A stretch of DNA of 16,623 nt from assembly GCA_910589635.1 (NCBI GenBank), contig CAJUTD010000019.1, forward strand, positions 26,771 to 43,393. The letters are read 5' to 3'. A program made the position numbers and the translations under genes. The notes below the pieces were generated by a model. It was not told the DNA's origin. It searched no databases and saw only the letters and a program-made list of their open reading frames with translations. The stretch is from an uncultured Lachnospiraceae bacterium. Lineage in GTDB: Bacteria > Bacillota > Clostridia > Lachnospirales > Lachnospiraceae. Within the stretch, counting starts at the first letter, position 1, and every line of letters begins with the position of its first letter. This document shows, piece after piece, positions 1-8,800 of this stretch.

Positions 1-127
1 ACTCGTCCACTTCCGTAATGGTTCCGCCGAAACGTGTAATGTATCCTTTGGTCTTTTCTACAACTTCGGCTCTCGCTTCATCTTCAATCTTTGCATTAAC
101 GATGAGCGCTAATTCATATTTGTTCAT
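1..127 (-). CDS. rpsF: 30S ribosomal protein S6, N-terminal part (runs off the window edge)
   Basis: The first 42 residues are visible. They begin MNKYELALIVNAKIEDEARA and continue through a VVEKTKGYI segment and an RFGGTITEVDE segment, the typical opening of bacterial S6. S6 binds 16S rRNA as a heterodimer with S18 in the platform of the small subunit. The ATG start at 125-127 is set by an AAGGAGG ribosome binding site 7-8 bases upstream. In Firmicutes rpsF normally leads an rpsF-ssb-rpsR operon, and the rest would lie beyond position 1. It has its own promoter and a structured leader (listed separately), so it need not be co-transcribed with the hydrolase upstream. Confidence 0.95.
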   Translation of the reverse strand, partial: MNKYELALIVNAKIEDEARAEVVEKTKGYITRFGGTITEVDE

Positions 128-135
128 GCCTTGTA

Positions 136-178
136 CCTCCTTTTGGCCTTCGGCCCCCGATTCTCACCGAGAGCAAGG
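136..178 (-). promoter_or_regulatory. Structured rpsF leader, candidate S6:S18 autoregulatory RNA
   Basis: On the minus-strand transcript the bases before rpsF can fold. CCTT (175-178) pairs with AAGG (139-142) next to the Shine-Dalgarno sequence. Inside are a CTC/GAG hairpin (163-165 with 171-173) and a GGCC-GAA-GGCC hairpin (152-155 with 145-148). S6:S18-binding leaders that mimic the 16S rRNA platform site are known upstream of rpsF in many bacteria, and the CGAAGGC here resembles that rRNA site. The fold and position are seen; assignment to that RNA family is inference. Confidence 0.5.
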
Positions 179-203
179 ATAAATTAATATATCACGAGTT
201 AGT

Positions 204-232
204 ATATTACCATAATTGTCCTTATTTTGCAA
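204..232 (-). promoter_or_regulatory. Sigma-A type promoter for rpsF
   Basis: Minus-strand -35 TTGCAA (227-232) and -10 TAATAT (204-209) are separated by exactly 17 bases. The expected start of transcription near 197 gives a leader of about 70 bases before the rpsF ATG. The -35 hexamer overlaps the last codons of the alpha/beta hydrolase gene. Confidence 0.7.
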
Positions 233-1280
233 GCGTTTTATTCAAAAATGCACGGATTGTCCCATAATATGTATCAGGATCTTTGTCCTGCGACTGCGCG
301 TGCCCGGCGTTTTCTATAATCAGCAATTCCTTCTGTCCTGCCTGGGCCTCGTATAACTGCCGGCTCATATTCACGGAAATCATGGCGTCTTCTTCCCCAT
401 GGATAAACAGCGTAGGCGTGCTGCTCTTGGTTACGGCTTCAAGTGCCGACGCATCTTTGAGATTATACCCGCCGCGCAGCCGAAGGACCAGGCATGCGGA
501 ATCTACAAACGGAAATGACGGCAACCCAAACCATTCGCCAATTTTCTCACTGAACATAGCGTAAGCGTCCGTATAGGAACAGTCGGAAACTACCGCTTTG
601 ACGTTATTCGGAAGCGTTTCTTCGCCTGTTACCATCAACGCCGTCGCCGCTCCCATAGACTGCCCATGAAGGACAATCTCGGCATTTTCATCTTGCGAGA
701 GAATATATTGAATCCAGAGCATGCAATCAAAATGGTCTGTCCACCCCATGCCGATAAAATCCCCTTCGCTCTCCCCCTGGCATCTGAGATCCGGCGCCAG
801 CACCTGATAGCCTTCGCTTTGATACCAGTAAGCAAAAGGGTACAGTTCTTCTTTCCAGCCTGTGTAGCCATGGAGCAGGATGGCCCATCTGTGGTTTACC
901 GTGTCTTTTGTCCGCCCATCTGCGCCGCCATCCGCCTGCTTTACCGCAACGGTTTCCAAAGGAAACATCTCGGCAACCAGCATAAAACCGTCTTCGCTCT
1001 GAATCGACAATTTTTGCCTTTTCGCCGTCTTCAGCCACTCTTTTGTGCCAGCCAAAGCCGCCTGTCCGTTTTCTCTGATATCCGTCGTCTGCACCTGCGC
1101 CGCATAGCTCTCGTCCGTAATCCTCGAAAATGCTTCCAGCCGCTGCATGAAGGAGGGAACCAGCGCTGCGCTGACAAGGAAATTTACTAATATGAAATAA
1201 ATTGCCAGGAGAACCCCGGCTGTACCGATAACTGCATATGTTGTCTTTCTAACTTTTCTCTTTCGTCCGCCCATTGTCAT
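222..1280 (-). CDS. Membrane-anchored alpha/beta hydrolase
   Basis: A 352-residue serine hydrolase of the alpha/beta fold. A basic N-terminus (GRKRKVRK) is followed by one hydrophobic segment at about residues 15-40, suggesting a signal anchor with the catalytic domain outside the membrane. The oxyanion-hole motif LLHGYTG is at 135-141. The nucleophile elbow GQSMG carries Ser208, the acid is probably Asp298 in HGEEDAM, and the base is His327 in NAGHAQ. This matches the YqkD-like/BAAT-like peptidase-esterase group; the substrate cannot be read from sequence. The start is not certain: ATG at 1280 and ATG at 1274 are both possible, and the upstream GGGAT is a weak ribosome binding site. The gene ends at the rpsF promoter. 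It looks richer in GC than the cluster upstream and is probably part of the resident chromosome. Confidence 0.85.
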   Translation of the reverse strand: MTMGGRKRKVRKTTYAVIGTAGVLLAIYFILVNFLVSAALVPSFMQRLEAFSRITDESYAAQVQTTDIRENGQAALAGTKEWLKTAKRQKLSIQSEDGFMLVAEMFPLETVAVKQADGGADGRTKDTVNHRWAILLHGYTGWKEELYPFAYWYQSEGYQVLAPDLRCQGESEGDFIGMGWTDHFDCMLWIQYILSQDENAEIVLHGQSMGAATALMVTGEETLPNNVKAVVSDCSYTDAYAMFSEKIGEWFGLPSFPFVDSACLVLRLRGGYNLKDASALEAVTKSSTPTLFIHGEEDAMISVNMSRQLYEAQAGQKELLIIENAGHAQSQDKDPDTYYGTIRAFLNKTLAK

Positions 1281-1319
1281 TATCCCGGAAATTACAATTT
1301 ACAACTGATACCTATTAGA

Positions 1320-1369
1320 AACCCCATGCCGCAGACAGAGCGGCAAAACCGTCTTATTTCTATGGGGTT
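1320..1369 (-). terminator. Inverted repeat, possible terminator after the DUF2971 gene
   Basis: An 8-base stem AACCCCAT (1320-1327) / ATGGGGTT (1362-1369) encloses a 5-base hairpin GCCGC (1328-1332) / GCGGC (1340-1344). AGAC (1333-1336) could alternatively pair with GTCT (1351-1354). Read on the minus strand the stem ends GGGGTTTCT, only a weak U-run, so termination of the DUF2971 transcript is possible but unproven. The rest of 1281-1488 shows nothing else I can name. Confidence 0.4.
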
Positions 1370-1488
1370 CTGATTTGATATCTATATTGTAACATTTGTC
1401 TGTGGGGAATGCATCAGGGAAAGATTTCCAGGAAAATTATTTCCAAATGTATAATCAGGAAGACGCTGATGAAACCTTTCCCATTCGG

Positions 1489-2688
1489 TTACTCCTGGAG
1501 CGGAAGCCGGGAATTCTTGATATCTGCATAGCGCAGCCAATATGTATTTCTCGCATAGTGCTTAAAACTCTCATTCAATTTTTCCTGCTTCATACCTGGA
1601 CCTATGATAATTTCACGAATCGGCAAATGTCCCCTGCACCATATCTTGACGCCATTTTCAAAGTCAATGGGAATGCCGTTTTGCTGTAAGATTTCCTCAA
1701 GCACACGCATAATCTCTTCCTGGTTCTTCCCCTCCCCAATATAAATATAGTCTTTATTCTCAACAAACTCACACCTTACCCTAAGTTCTTTCATTTTTTC
1801 TATCAATAGCTCTTTTGTGGTTTTCCAGATAGGGGAATACATTTTCCTTAATTGTTTACCCACAGTAATGCATTCTACTTCTTTTCCTTTCTTTTCCCCA
1901 TCCCCAACCTCAATGGCAATATTAGGCAGCTTAATGTGATCTTTTTCTAGGTATTCAATCTTTTTTGCTATCGTAACCCTGTTTTCCGCCTCTGTTTTTC
2001 CAAGGCTTCCCATGTCAAATAAAATCCTGTACTCCGCCTCCTCATGAAAGCCCTCGTCTTTGATGAAAGGTATCATGCCAAAAATCATGTCTAAGCGCGA
2101 ATGATCATTGTCAAAGCCATCGAGCGCCTCCCGCAAAGTCTTGTCCAGCTTTTCTTCCGCCGTGTAAAAAACCCGATAAGGCATCTCCACCAGCCGCAAA
2201 TACTCATTATTAAACTTATAACGCTCCTCTTTACCATCTCCCCGGTTCTTATTGCTGTTTAAGACAGTAAAAATCTGTACATTCTCGGCCTGCTCCTCAA
2301 GGAAATCCATGCCAAAGCTGACGCCATCCTTGGCATACCCGCGCCACTGGCTCAATAAGTTTCCATCCTCGCAAAAGCAGACCATATAATACATCTGTAT
2401 CCCCCGGTACATCTTTTCTTCCAGCTCTTTGCATTTTCGCCCGTCGTCCATATGCTCCTGAACGTATTCCTTTACGATCTTTCCACCTCGTTTATATTCC
2501 TCGGAATCATTGGAAAATCTGATATTTCTCGCCAGAAACACATCGCTTTCCAATATTTTCCAGGCCGTTTCCAATCCTGCATAGTGGTATAGCAATTTCC
2601 CTTTGCCTTTCGGAATACGGAAGGCCTTTTTATACTTTTGCTGCAATGCCAGCTTTTCCTTCATTGAATCTTTTCCATTATAGAACAT
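1489..2688 (-). CDS. DUF2971 family protein
   Basis: A 399-residue protein with the DUF2971 signature in order: LLYHYAGLETAWKIL (32-46); the N-D-x-E-E motif in FSNDSEEYKRG (58-68); MVCFCEDGNLLSQWRGYAKDG (102-122) followed by VSFGMDF; F-H-E-E-A-E-Y-R (214-221); IREIIIGPG (357-365); and the closing IKNSRLPL (390-397). Family members lack a firmly established reaction. They recur beside mobile and defence-type genes, which is general knowledge rather than evidence from this locus. About 90-100 residues (roughly 255-350) between the E-x-E-x-R motif and the IIIGP strand look longer than in typical members. The ATG start has GGGGAG five bases upstream. It is the last gene of the 1489-8968 cluster, 21 bases after the receiver gene, so it may be the output protein; that role is inference. 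Confidence 0.8.
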   Translation of the reverse strand: MFYNGKDSMKEKLALQQKYKKAFRIPKGKGKLLYHYAGLETAWKILESDVFLARNIRFSNDSEEYKRGGKIVKEYVQEHMDDGRKCKELEEKMYRGIQMYYMVCFCEDGNLLSQWRGYAKDGVSFGMDFLEEQAENVQIFTVLNSNKNRGDGKEERYKFNNEYLRLVEMPYRVFYTAEEKLDKTLREALDGFDNDHSRLDMIFGMIPFIKDEGFHEEAEYRILFDMGSLGKTEAENRVTIAKKIEYLEKDHIKLPNIAIEVGDGEKKGKEVECITVGKQLRKMYSPIWKTTKELLIEKMKELRVRCEFVENKDYIYIGEGKNQEEIMRVLEEILQQNGIPIDFENGVKIWCRGHLPIREIIIGPGMKQEKLNESFKHYARNTYWLRYADIKNSRLPLQE

Positions 2689-2709
2689 CTTTTCTCCCCT
2701 TTTGCGCTT

Positions 2710-3297
2710 TTAAAATAATTGATCTAACTCCGCTTCCTCTTTTTCGTCCAGATCTTTCCCATCTGCCATATACTTTATGGTTCTCGCGATAGCTCCGCAG
2801 GACGAACACTCTGTCACGAGCGTTTTGGAGACATATCTTTGCAGTAATCTCTTGTCACCCATAAGGCTCAGCACCTGGGAACCAAATTCGCGTATAGAGG
2901 TAATAATATACACATGGGCTTCCTCGTCAAATGTCTCGTAAATTTTTCTGGCGACTTTAAATCCAATGTAATCATTGAAGCTTGCCTTATCGTATTCCTC
3001 CCTGCTCAGCGCTATATCAAGCAGGATTCCCGTCTTGATTTTCTTTTTCTTATTATCATTTATTTTTTGTCGTATATTCTTGATAATTGCGTCATCATAA
3101 AAAATATACTGCTCATCATTACGCATCCTGACTTTCTCTTTACCTCGCATCCACTCAATAACCGCTTCAGACAAGCCAAGTTTTGCCTGCAAATGTCCCT
3201 TATCTTTCATAGCTTTAATGGCTTTTTCATATCCAGCTATGATAGCATTTGCCTGTTTTTTGGAATCCTCAATCAAAATAATATTTAATTTCTCCAC
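2710..3297 (-). CDS. Atypical response-regulator receiver (REC) protein
   Basis: 195 residues from the GTG start at 3297. The strand LNIILIED supplies the acidic pair Glu10-Asp11. GILLDIAL holds the likely phosphoacceptor Asp94, VYIITSI supplies Thr133/Ser134, and RYVSKTL supplies Lys158. That is the full order of REC landmarks. The phosphoacceptor lies about 40 residues later than in a classical receiver because of an insert (about residues 35-85) rich in Lys, Arg and Asp. No DNA-binding output domain follows; the tail ends in an acidic stretch (DLDEKEEAELDQLF) and a C-x-x-C lies at 164-167. I prefer the GTG start because AGGAGG sits 6 bases upstream; an ATG at 3315 overlaps the kinase stop but has no such site. 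The likely partner is the histidine-kinase-like gene just upstream. Confidence 0.72.
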   Translation of the reverse strand: MEKLNIILIEDSKKQANAIIAGYEKAIKAMKDKGHLQAKLGLSEAVIEWMRGKEKVRMRNDEQYIFYDDAIIKNIRQKINDNKKKKIKTGILLDIALSREEYDKASFNDYIGFKVARKIYETFDEEAHVYIITSIREFGSQVLSLMGDKRLLQRYVSKTLVTECSSCGAIARTIKYMADGKDLDEKEEAELDQLF

Positions 3298-3307
3298 CGC
3301 GCTCCTC

Positions 3308-4795
3308 CTATTCATCCCACACAGTCAATATTGGCAATTTTACATAAAAATACTTTTTACGGTTTTCTAGCGCCGCAAAAATCTGTACTCCGTTCTCTTC
3401 TGTCAATCCGTAACAAGCATTTACTGTCCCCTTGATAGTGGCCAGCGAAATACCATCTTTTTTCCGCTCTATAGAATCTTTGATATCTTGGTCTATCTCC
3501 GCTCTCTTTTTTCCGCTCCGAAAACGGTTCTTTACTACGAGAAATCCAGCCTCTCTGTATATATACACATCCGCCGTTTCCTTCCTGCCGGAATGGCTGA
3601 TTGCACTTAGAATCAATTCTGCAATCATCACGCAGATTCTGCGGTAAGACAGCCACTCCCCCGCCTCGGTCTTGCGGAGCCTTACCCGGTCTTCCAAAAG
3701 GCTCTGTGAAAAACACGCCTGCTCATTCTCATCCAATATTTTAAACTCCTCGACCATATGCAGGCTATCCAACAAGCGCTTTAGCTGTCTCCTGTAAACA
3801 GATGCAAACGACGCCCGGGACGGCTCCCTTTCGGGGTTGGAATCCGCCAGAATCTGCACATTCATCCTAGCGATATAGGAATTGATTACCATATGAAAAA
3901 GGGCACGGTATATTTCTCTGTCCTCTTCCTTTAAATCATTCCCAGAATCATGCAAATTTAAAATATAATTGTAATATTTCTGTAGATTATCCCTATCCGT
4001 ATGGTCCGTTGCCCTCTGCAGCATAACTTGTTTTTTAAAAAATTCTTTTGCACTCCATTTTTGTATCATGTTATTGGAAAAGTCATGTTTCAGATGCCGG
4101 ACGATCATTGCATGGAACGCCATCACTATTTTCAATGCAAACAATATTTCTACCTGATGCATATCCGCCAGAAAATCCATTTGCAAAAATATCGTATTTT
4201 CCGTCTGCCTGCTTCCGTTTCCTGTTACCTCGCCTGCAATTTGATACTTTATCATAGTCCTTCTTAAATTCATGGAATCGTCTTTTACATCAAACGGAAG
4301 CACATAAGTGTCTGCAAATAGTTTATCCAAACCCATCTGCTGCGTGCCTCTGAGATTTTCTATTTTCCCAGACGCCTGTATCCGATAGTACTGCTTTTCA
4401 TCCCCTTTCTCCTCCAAAGCGCCATACAAAAGATACGTCCTTTCTGCTCCCGTAACCTTGCCGATACTTTCCAGCAGCTTCTTATAATATTCTTCCGGGT
4501 CTTTTTCTGTAACGTCACCCAAGAATTGATACAGCTCAATCAATGATTCCGCCAACACTCTTCCCTTTTCTGTAAAGCATCCTTTCTGGGAATCAAACAA
4601 TCCATAGAAAAAGAGCATCTTTGTAAAATATTCATAATAGTAGGCTTCCACTATCTTGTCGACATTTTTATCCTTCTCATAATCTTTTGCCAATTCGCGT
4701 ATGCCGTCATTCAATACCCTGACATTCTCAAAATATACCCTCTGAATAAAATCAGCGTCCGCATTATCATGCAAAAAAAAGCAATCCTTTGTCAA
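3308..4795 (-). CDS. Histidine-kinase-like protein (GAF-like, DHp-like and GHKL ATPase regions)
   Basis: About 495 residues, with no membrane segment, so probably cytoplasmic. Residues 100-225 resemble a GAF-type sensor (LLESIGKVTGAERTYLLYGAL, then paired strands). Residues 226-345 are helical with H-L-K-H-D-F-S-N-N-M at 234-243, where His237 of the HDxxN-like motif is the probable phosphoacceptor. The C-terminal GHKL region shows an N-box AELILSAISHSG (392-403), a G-box KKDGISLATIKG (445-456) and a closing YFYVKLPIL strand. The N-box has Ser397 where kinases normally have the Mg-binding Asn, and the D-box is not clear, so ATP use may be altered. The start is uncertain: TTG at 4795 lacks a good ribosome binding site, while a TTG seven codons later follows AAAGGA. 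It overlaps the upstream frame by 29 bases, implying translational coupling. Confidence 0.68.
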   Translation of the reverse strand: MTKDCFFLHDNADADFIQRVYFENVRVLNDGIRELAKDYEKDKNVDKIVEAYYYEYFTKMLFFYGLFDSQKGCFTEKGRVLAESLIELYQFLGDVTEKDPEEYYKKLLESIGKVTGAERTYLLYGALEEKGDEKQYYRIQASGKIENLRGTQQMGLDKLFADTYVLPFDVKDDSMNLRRTMIKYQIAGEVTGNGSRQTENTIFLQMDFLADMHQVEILFALKIVMAFHAMIVRHLKHDFSNNMIQKWSAKEFFKKQVMLQRATDHTDRDNLQKYYNYILNLHDSGNDLKEEDREIYRALFHMVINSYIARMNVQILADSNPEREPSRASFASVYRRQLKRLLDSLHMVEEFKILDENEQACFSQSLLEDRVRLRKTEAGEWLSYRRICVMIAELILSAISHSGRKETADVYIYREAGFLVVKNRFRSGKKRAEIDQDIKDSIERKKDGISLATIKGTVNACYGLTEENGVQIFAALENRKKYFYVKLPILTVWDE

Positions 4796-5840
4796 ATTGC
4801 TTATATTCTTTTATTTGGACATTATCCTCATCATACTCTTCCTCAAACAAACACAGATATTCGAGAAAAACACTTTTACTTTCATCACTGCTCTGACAAC
4901 ACATCCTCTTTATGATACTAACGTAAAACTCACGGAATTTCTGTTTTTCCTGGCTGCTAATGGTAAAAGCGTCGACTGTCTGTAATAGGCGGACAATATT
5001 ATCTTTGCGAATAATAAAGTTGGAGCCAAGATCAGATAGCCTTTTCATCAATGTCAGCAAAACGCAGTATACTTTTTCATCCCCATGTTTCCGCTCTTCC
5101 AAAAGGAGGAGGCAGAGTTTTTTAATCTGCGGGAACCCTCTCGCCTTTTTCCCTTTTATGAGTCCGGTTGTCATATATTCAATCATGCCGAGCATAATCT
5201 GAAAGATTGCTTCCCGGCTGCTCTTTAGAAAACTGATGAACGGACGTGAAAAAATCTTAATATACGATATGAGCCATTCTATCTGCTCTTCCCGTTCTTC
5301 CTCCATCAGTTCAATCATAACTTTCCCGGCTTCTTCCGTTATATTCTTTTTATGCCTTAACGCCCCTATTTTTTCATTCGCAAGGTGGGTACAAAGCATC
5401 CTGCGGTAGGCGCGCTCTTTCTCTTCCCTACCCACCGCCAGCAGAAGTTCTTCCTCCCTTTTATCTTGGATCTCCTCCGGTGACAACCGTATCATTTTAT
5501 CATTCCAGAATCTATATTGTTGATTCGTCGAAGACTGATCCCTCAAATTGGTAAAATGCTGTACCAGCTTACATTCTGTGCACGCGTCCTCATGATTCCT
5601 CATAGAAGAAATGTTCAAATTGACATATGCATGGAACTGCTGCATTCTCTGCTCGCCAACGCTTCCCCGCCCGCTGTTATTTATAATATGTTGTATGCTG
5701 CTGGGCGATAGCCTGTTCAACAGTACCACAACATCGGAAAATACTTCTATCTCTATTTTATCATCTTTCGTATGGATCTGAGACTGAAATAAATTCTTAG
5801 CCCGGTGATAAGTCCTGCCGGAAACAATCGTATCATCCAC
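4767..5840 (-). CDS. C-terminal half of a phosphoribosyltransferase plus helical tail; probably cut off from the gene upstream
   Basis: The frame opens at a GTG with no ribosome binding site and starts directly in a type I PRTase PRPP-binding loop: VVDDTIVSGRTYHRAKNLF, with the two acidic residues and the S-G-R-T turn. A strand DVVVLLNRLSPSS (36-48) and a hood-like segment containing C-T-E-C (87-90, possible metal site) follow. Residues about 125-357 are helical and charged, without a family I recognise. The first half of the PRTase lies at the end of the gene upstream, in the other frame, where VSPLHYSNAGF precedes the junction. Read together they give a PRTase with only a few residues between motifs that are normally about 50 apart, so I infer an out-of-frame deletion. 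It may be a pseudogene fragment, or be translated by re-initiation. Confidence 0.6.
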   Translation of the reverse strand: MDDTIVSGRTYHRAKNLFQSQIHTKDDKIEIEVFSDVVVLLNRLSPSSIQHIINNSGRGSVGEQRMQQFHAYVNLNISSMRNHEDACTECKLVQHFTNLRDQSSTNQQYRFWNDKMIRLSPEEIQDKREEELLLAVGREEKERAYRRMLCTHLANEKIGALRHKKNITEEAGKVMIELMEEEREEQIEWLISYIKIFSRPFISFLKSSREAIFQIMLGMIEYMTTGLIKGKKARGFPQIKKLCLLLLEERKHGDEKVYCVLLTLMKRLSDLGSNFIIRKDNIVRLLQTVDAFTISSQEKQKFREFYVSIIKRMCCQSSDESKSVFLEYLCLFEEEYDEDNVQIKEYKQFDKGLLFFA

Positions 5841-8800
5841 AACAGGAAACCGGCATTGCTGTAATGTAAAGGAGATACGATAATATCATATACAACCCGT
5901 CCCTTCACTTCCGCCCGCTTTTTCCGCTCCTCTTTCAGCCATTCGATAATACTGCTTCGCTCCTGAACGAAATACTTTTCCATACAGAAATTGTACATAT
6001 AGTGATTGCCATTGCGGATTACATGGTTATATATGAGGACATCTTTCAATTTTTGTACACGGCATAAATTTTCTGCATCTTGCTCTCTTTCATTTTGCTC
6101 CAGCAGATCCTGTTCCGATAACCCTATCATCTGCACAGGAACTACTGACGTGCGGTTTGTTTCAATCAAAGGGGTTTCCTGCCGGAAATCCTGCGGAAAA
6201 CAAAATGGGCACTTCAATGGCGAATACCATTGCGTATTTACCGACACAAAAAACTCGACGTCCGGTTCACTCTTGGGAATCAAGTCGGTTTTTATCTTTT
6301 GGCCTTTGATTTCACTCCAAAATTTCTCTTCCAGCCCCACTCTTTCAGGCCCATCGCCGGAACGGATAAGAATTAAGGCATAGTTTGCTATTATGTCTAT
6401 TTGCTTGTTATCGCCGCAATGCATAGCGCTTATCTCTTCTTCCAGCGCTTCCCGCACTTTATTATGCGTAGTCAGTGTAGAATTTATAGGGATTATGATT
6501 GCAAACTGCCACTCCTCCACATGTATGGAAGATGGTTCCGCCTCCATATAGCGGAATTTACCGCCGGTTCTCTGCTCGTAAACCATATATTCTGCCTGCA
6601 CGCCTTTCATCTTTTCCCTTATATTAATTACTATTTCATACAGCAGCAACTCAGAATAATTTTCATATCCGACCAGCATTAAACGCTTCCTAGGATCAAA
6701 ATTCAGACGTTTGATAATGAGATTGGCAAATCTGCTGACGTAATAATTATTATGGAAAATGATTTCCGCCTCATAAAATGTTCCGATGTGGATTTTAGAG
6801 CCTGCCCGCATATGGGTAGGACTTATCCTGCACCCTAAACTATGTTTCTGAATGTCGGCATTTAAGGTCTTTCTGACATTTTCTTCAAACAACGTCCTAT
6901 CTCTTTCTGGAAGTTCCAAAGTATCAAAAGGGACTAATTTTATCATCCATTTCTCTTCTACCCCTTTGTTACGGCCTCCATATTGTTCCAAAAGATACCT
7001 TAATATCCAGTCCGTCTCCCGATTAATGCCTTTTACAAGCATAATCTTGCTTGTAATTGTATACAAGCTGTGAAGATCGCTTCCTGTAATTAACAACTCC
7101 CCGCAGTCTCCTGCAAGATAAACCTGCATTTTAGCAATATACTCGGGCAGGCAGGACTTGCTGTAAAATATACCAAAGAGACGGACAATCTCAAGCATCT
7201 GGTTTTCTGCACACTCACTGAGAATACAATAAAAATCCCTATCCTTTCTTTCACTCCAATACATCCCGCACAAAAGAAGAGATTTACAAAACATCTCGCT
7301 GGAAACCTTTATGTCCTGCTGCAAAGATATCTGCATAACAAACTCATTTCCAGTTTCGTCCGCAGCGTCTTCAATCCAGCGATATATCTGTTCTGCAATA
7401 TCATTAATTTGTCTTTCCTTCCTTGTCTGTGCATCTGAAACATCCTTATATTCAGAAAATTTTATGCGATTCCAAACACACGCTTCGACCTTGTATTTGG
7501 CTTCCATTTCATATTGATAATTGATATCCGGCTCCATAGAAGTCATAACCTGCCTCTGTTGGTCTAACAGCGGCAGCAAAATAAAATATTCCGTCCCTGG
7601 CAAATGATATTTTCCTGCGTCCTCGCTCTTCCACGAATCTTTGTTTACATAGACATCCGTATCTGCATCATAATCAAAGCTGCCCGAGCTGACCACCTTA
7701 AAATATCCTTTATTTGCAGATACTACCGTTGAAAAAATCTGTAGACCATAGTGATGCACCAGATTTTCCACGTTACGATTGTAATCCTCCCAAAAATCAC
7801 TTACATGGCAATCCGATTTATGTTCAAAGAAATGTGAGACACACATTTCTTTCAAATTACTGTCGTTAGGCGCCTTTTTACGAAAATTATCAATCATATT
7901 TTCCTGAGATAAATCAAGTAAGCGAATTTCGTAGTAAAATTCGTGCTCGGTATCCTCAATGCCGTAATTTTCCTTCAGATACCGCTTTTTCTCCTGATTA
8001 TGATGTATGCGGATATCCACAAACCCCTGGCGCTGCGTACTGTACCTTACATTCTCCATCAATTGCAATACTCCATCGGCAATATCCCAGGCATTCATCT
8101 GTACTTTTTTAATATACTCCATTTTTCTAACTTGAGATTGCTTACAATAATACATCTGCAAGCAAAAAAGATAAAATGCCAACATCGGCATTTGAGATAT
8201 CTCTTGCCGAAATGCACTGCTGTCATATATATCCTCATAATATTTTTTTCTTTTTTGGGAGTTTCTCTTATATTCCTCTATAAAATTACTCCGGCACCGC
8301 TGCATAATCCGGCAATATCTGTTCTCAGCATCCCGTTTCTCGCTATGCTCTTTCAAACATTTCCGCCAAAACTGCAGCTCGCTCTCCTTGCTGTCCAGCC
8401 TTATTACCGGGCTGACTTTGGCATGGGAAAATGTCCGTTCCCCCTCGCGCGGCTCCAACTGCAAAATCTCCCACATTTGATCCCTGCCACGCAAATATTC
8501 CCCATATATTCTTTGTTCCTTATATTCTTTTTGCGTGCAAAAACCGAAAAAGAAGTCTACTGCCTTCACCCAGACTGCATACCGCACATTTTTTTCGGGA
8601 TCAGATGCATATAAAAACGCATACATATTGGAAAATTTATGGAACAAGGCTTCTAAATATATGTACTCTATGGTAGCATCATCCGCTTCATGCTTTACAT
8701 GAAGATAGTACTCCACCTCTTCCCCTTCTGCAACAGCACGCTCATCATAGGGCCTAAGCGTTCCTTCCATCAACCCCTTTGACGTCTGCGAAAAAATCTT

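Noticed and set aside
666..1190. 174-codon plus-strand open frame opposite the alpha/beta hydrolase
   Set aside because: The hydrolase on the minus strand has its catalytic triad and oxyanion motif in this interval; the opposite frame shows no family features.
5838..5860. Programmed -1 frameshift joining the two PRTase frames
   Set aside because: No X-XXY-YYZ heptamer in the correct phase and no clear downstream stem, and a frameshift alone would not restore the missing PRTase core.
7943..8614. Long plus-strand open frame of 223 codons inside the giant gene
   Set aside because: It lies antisense within a gene with clear protein motifs, and its translation is Leu/Ile/Pro-rich in the manner of a shadow frame.
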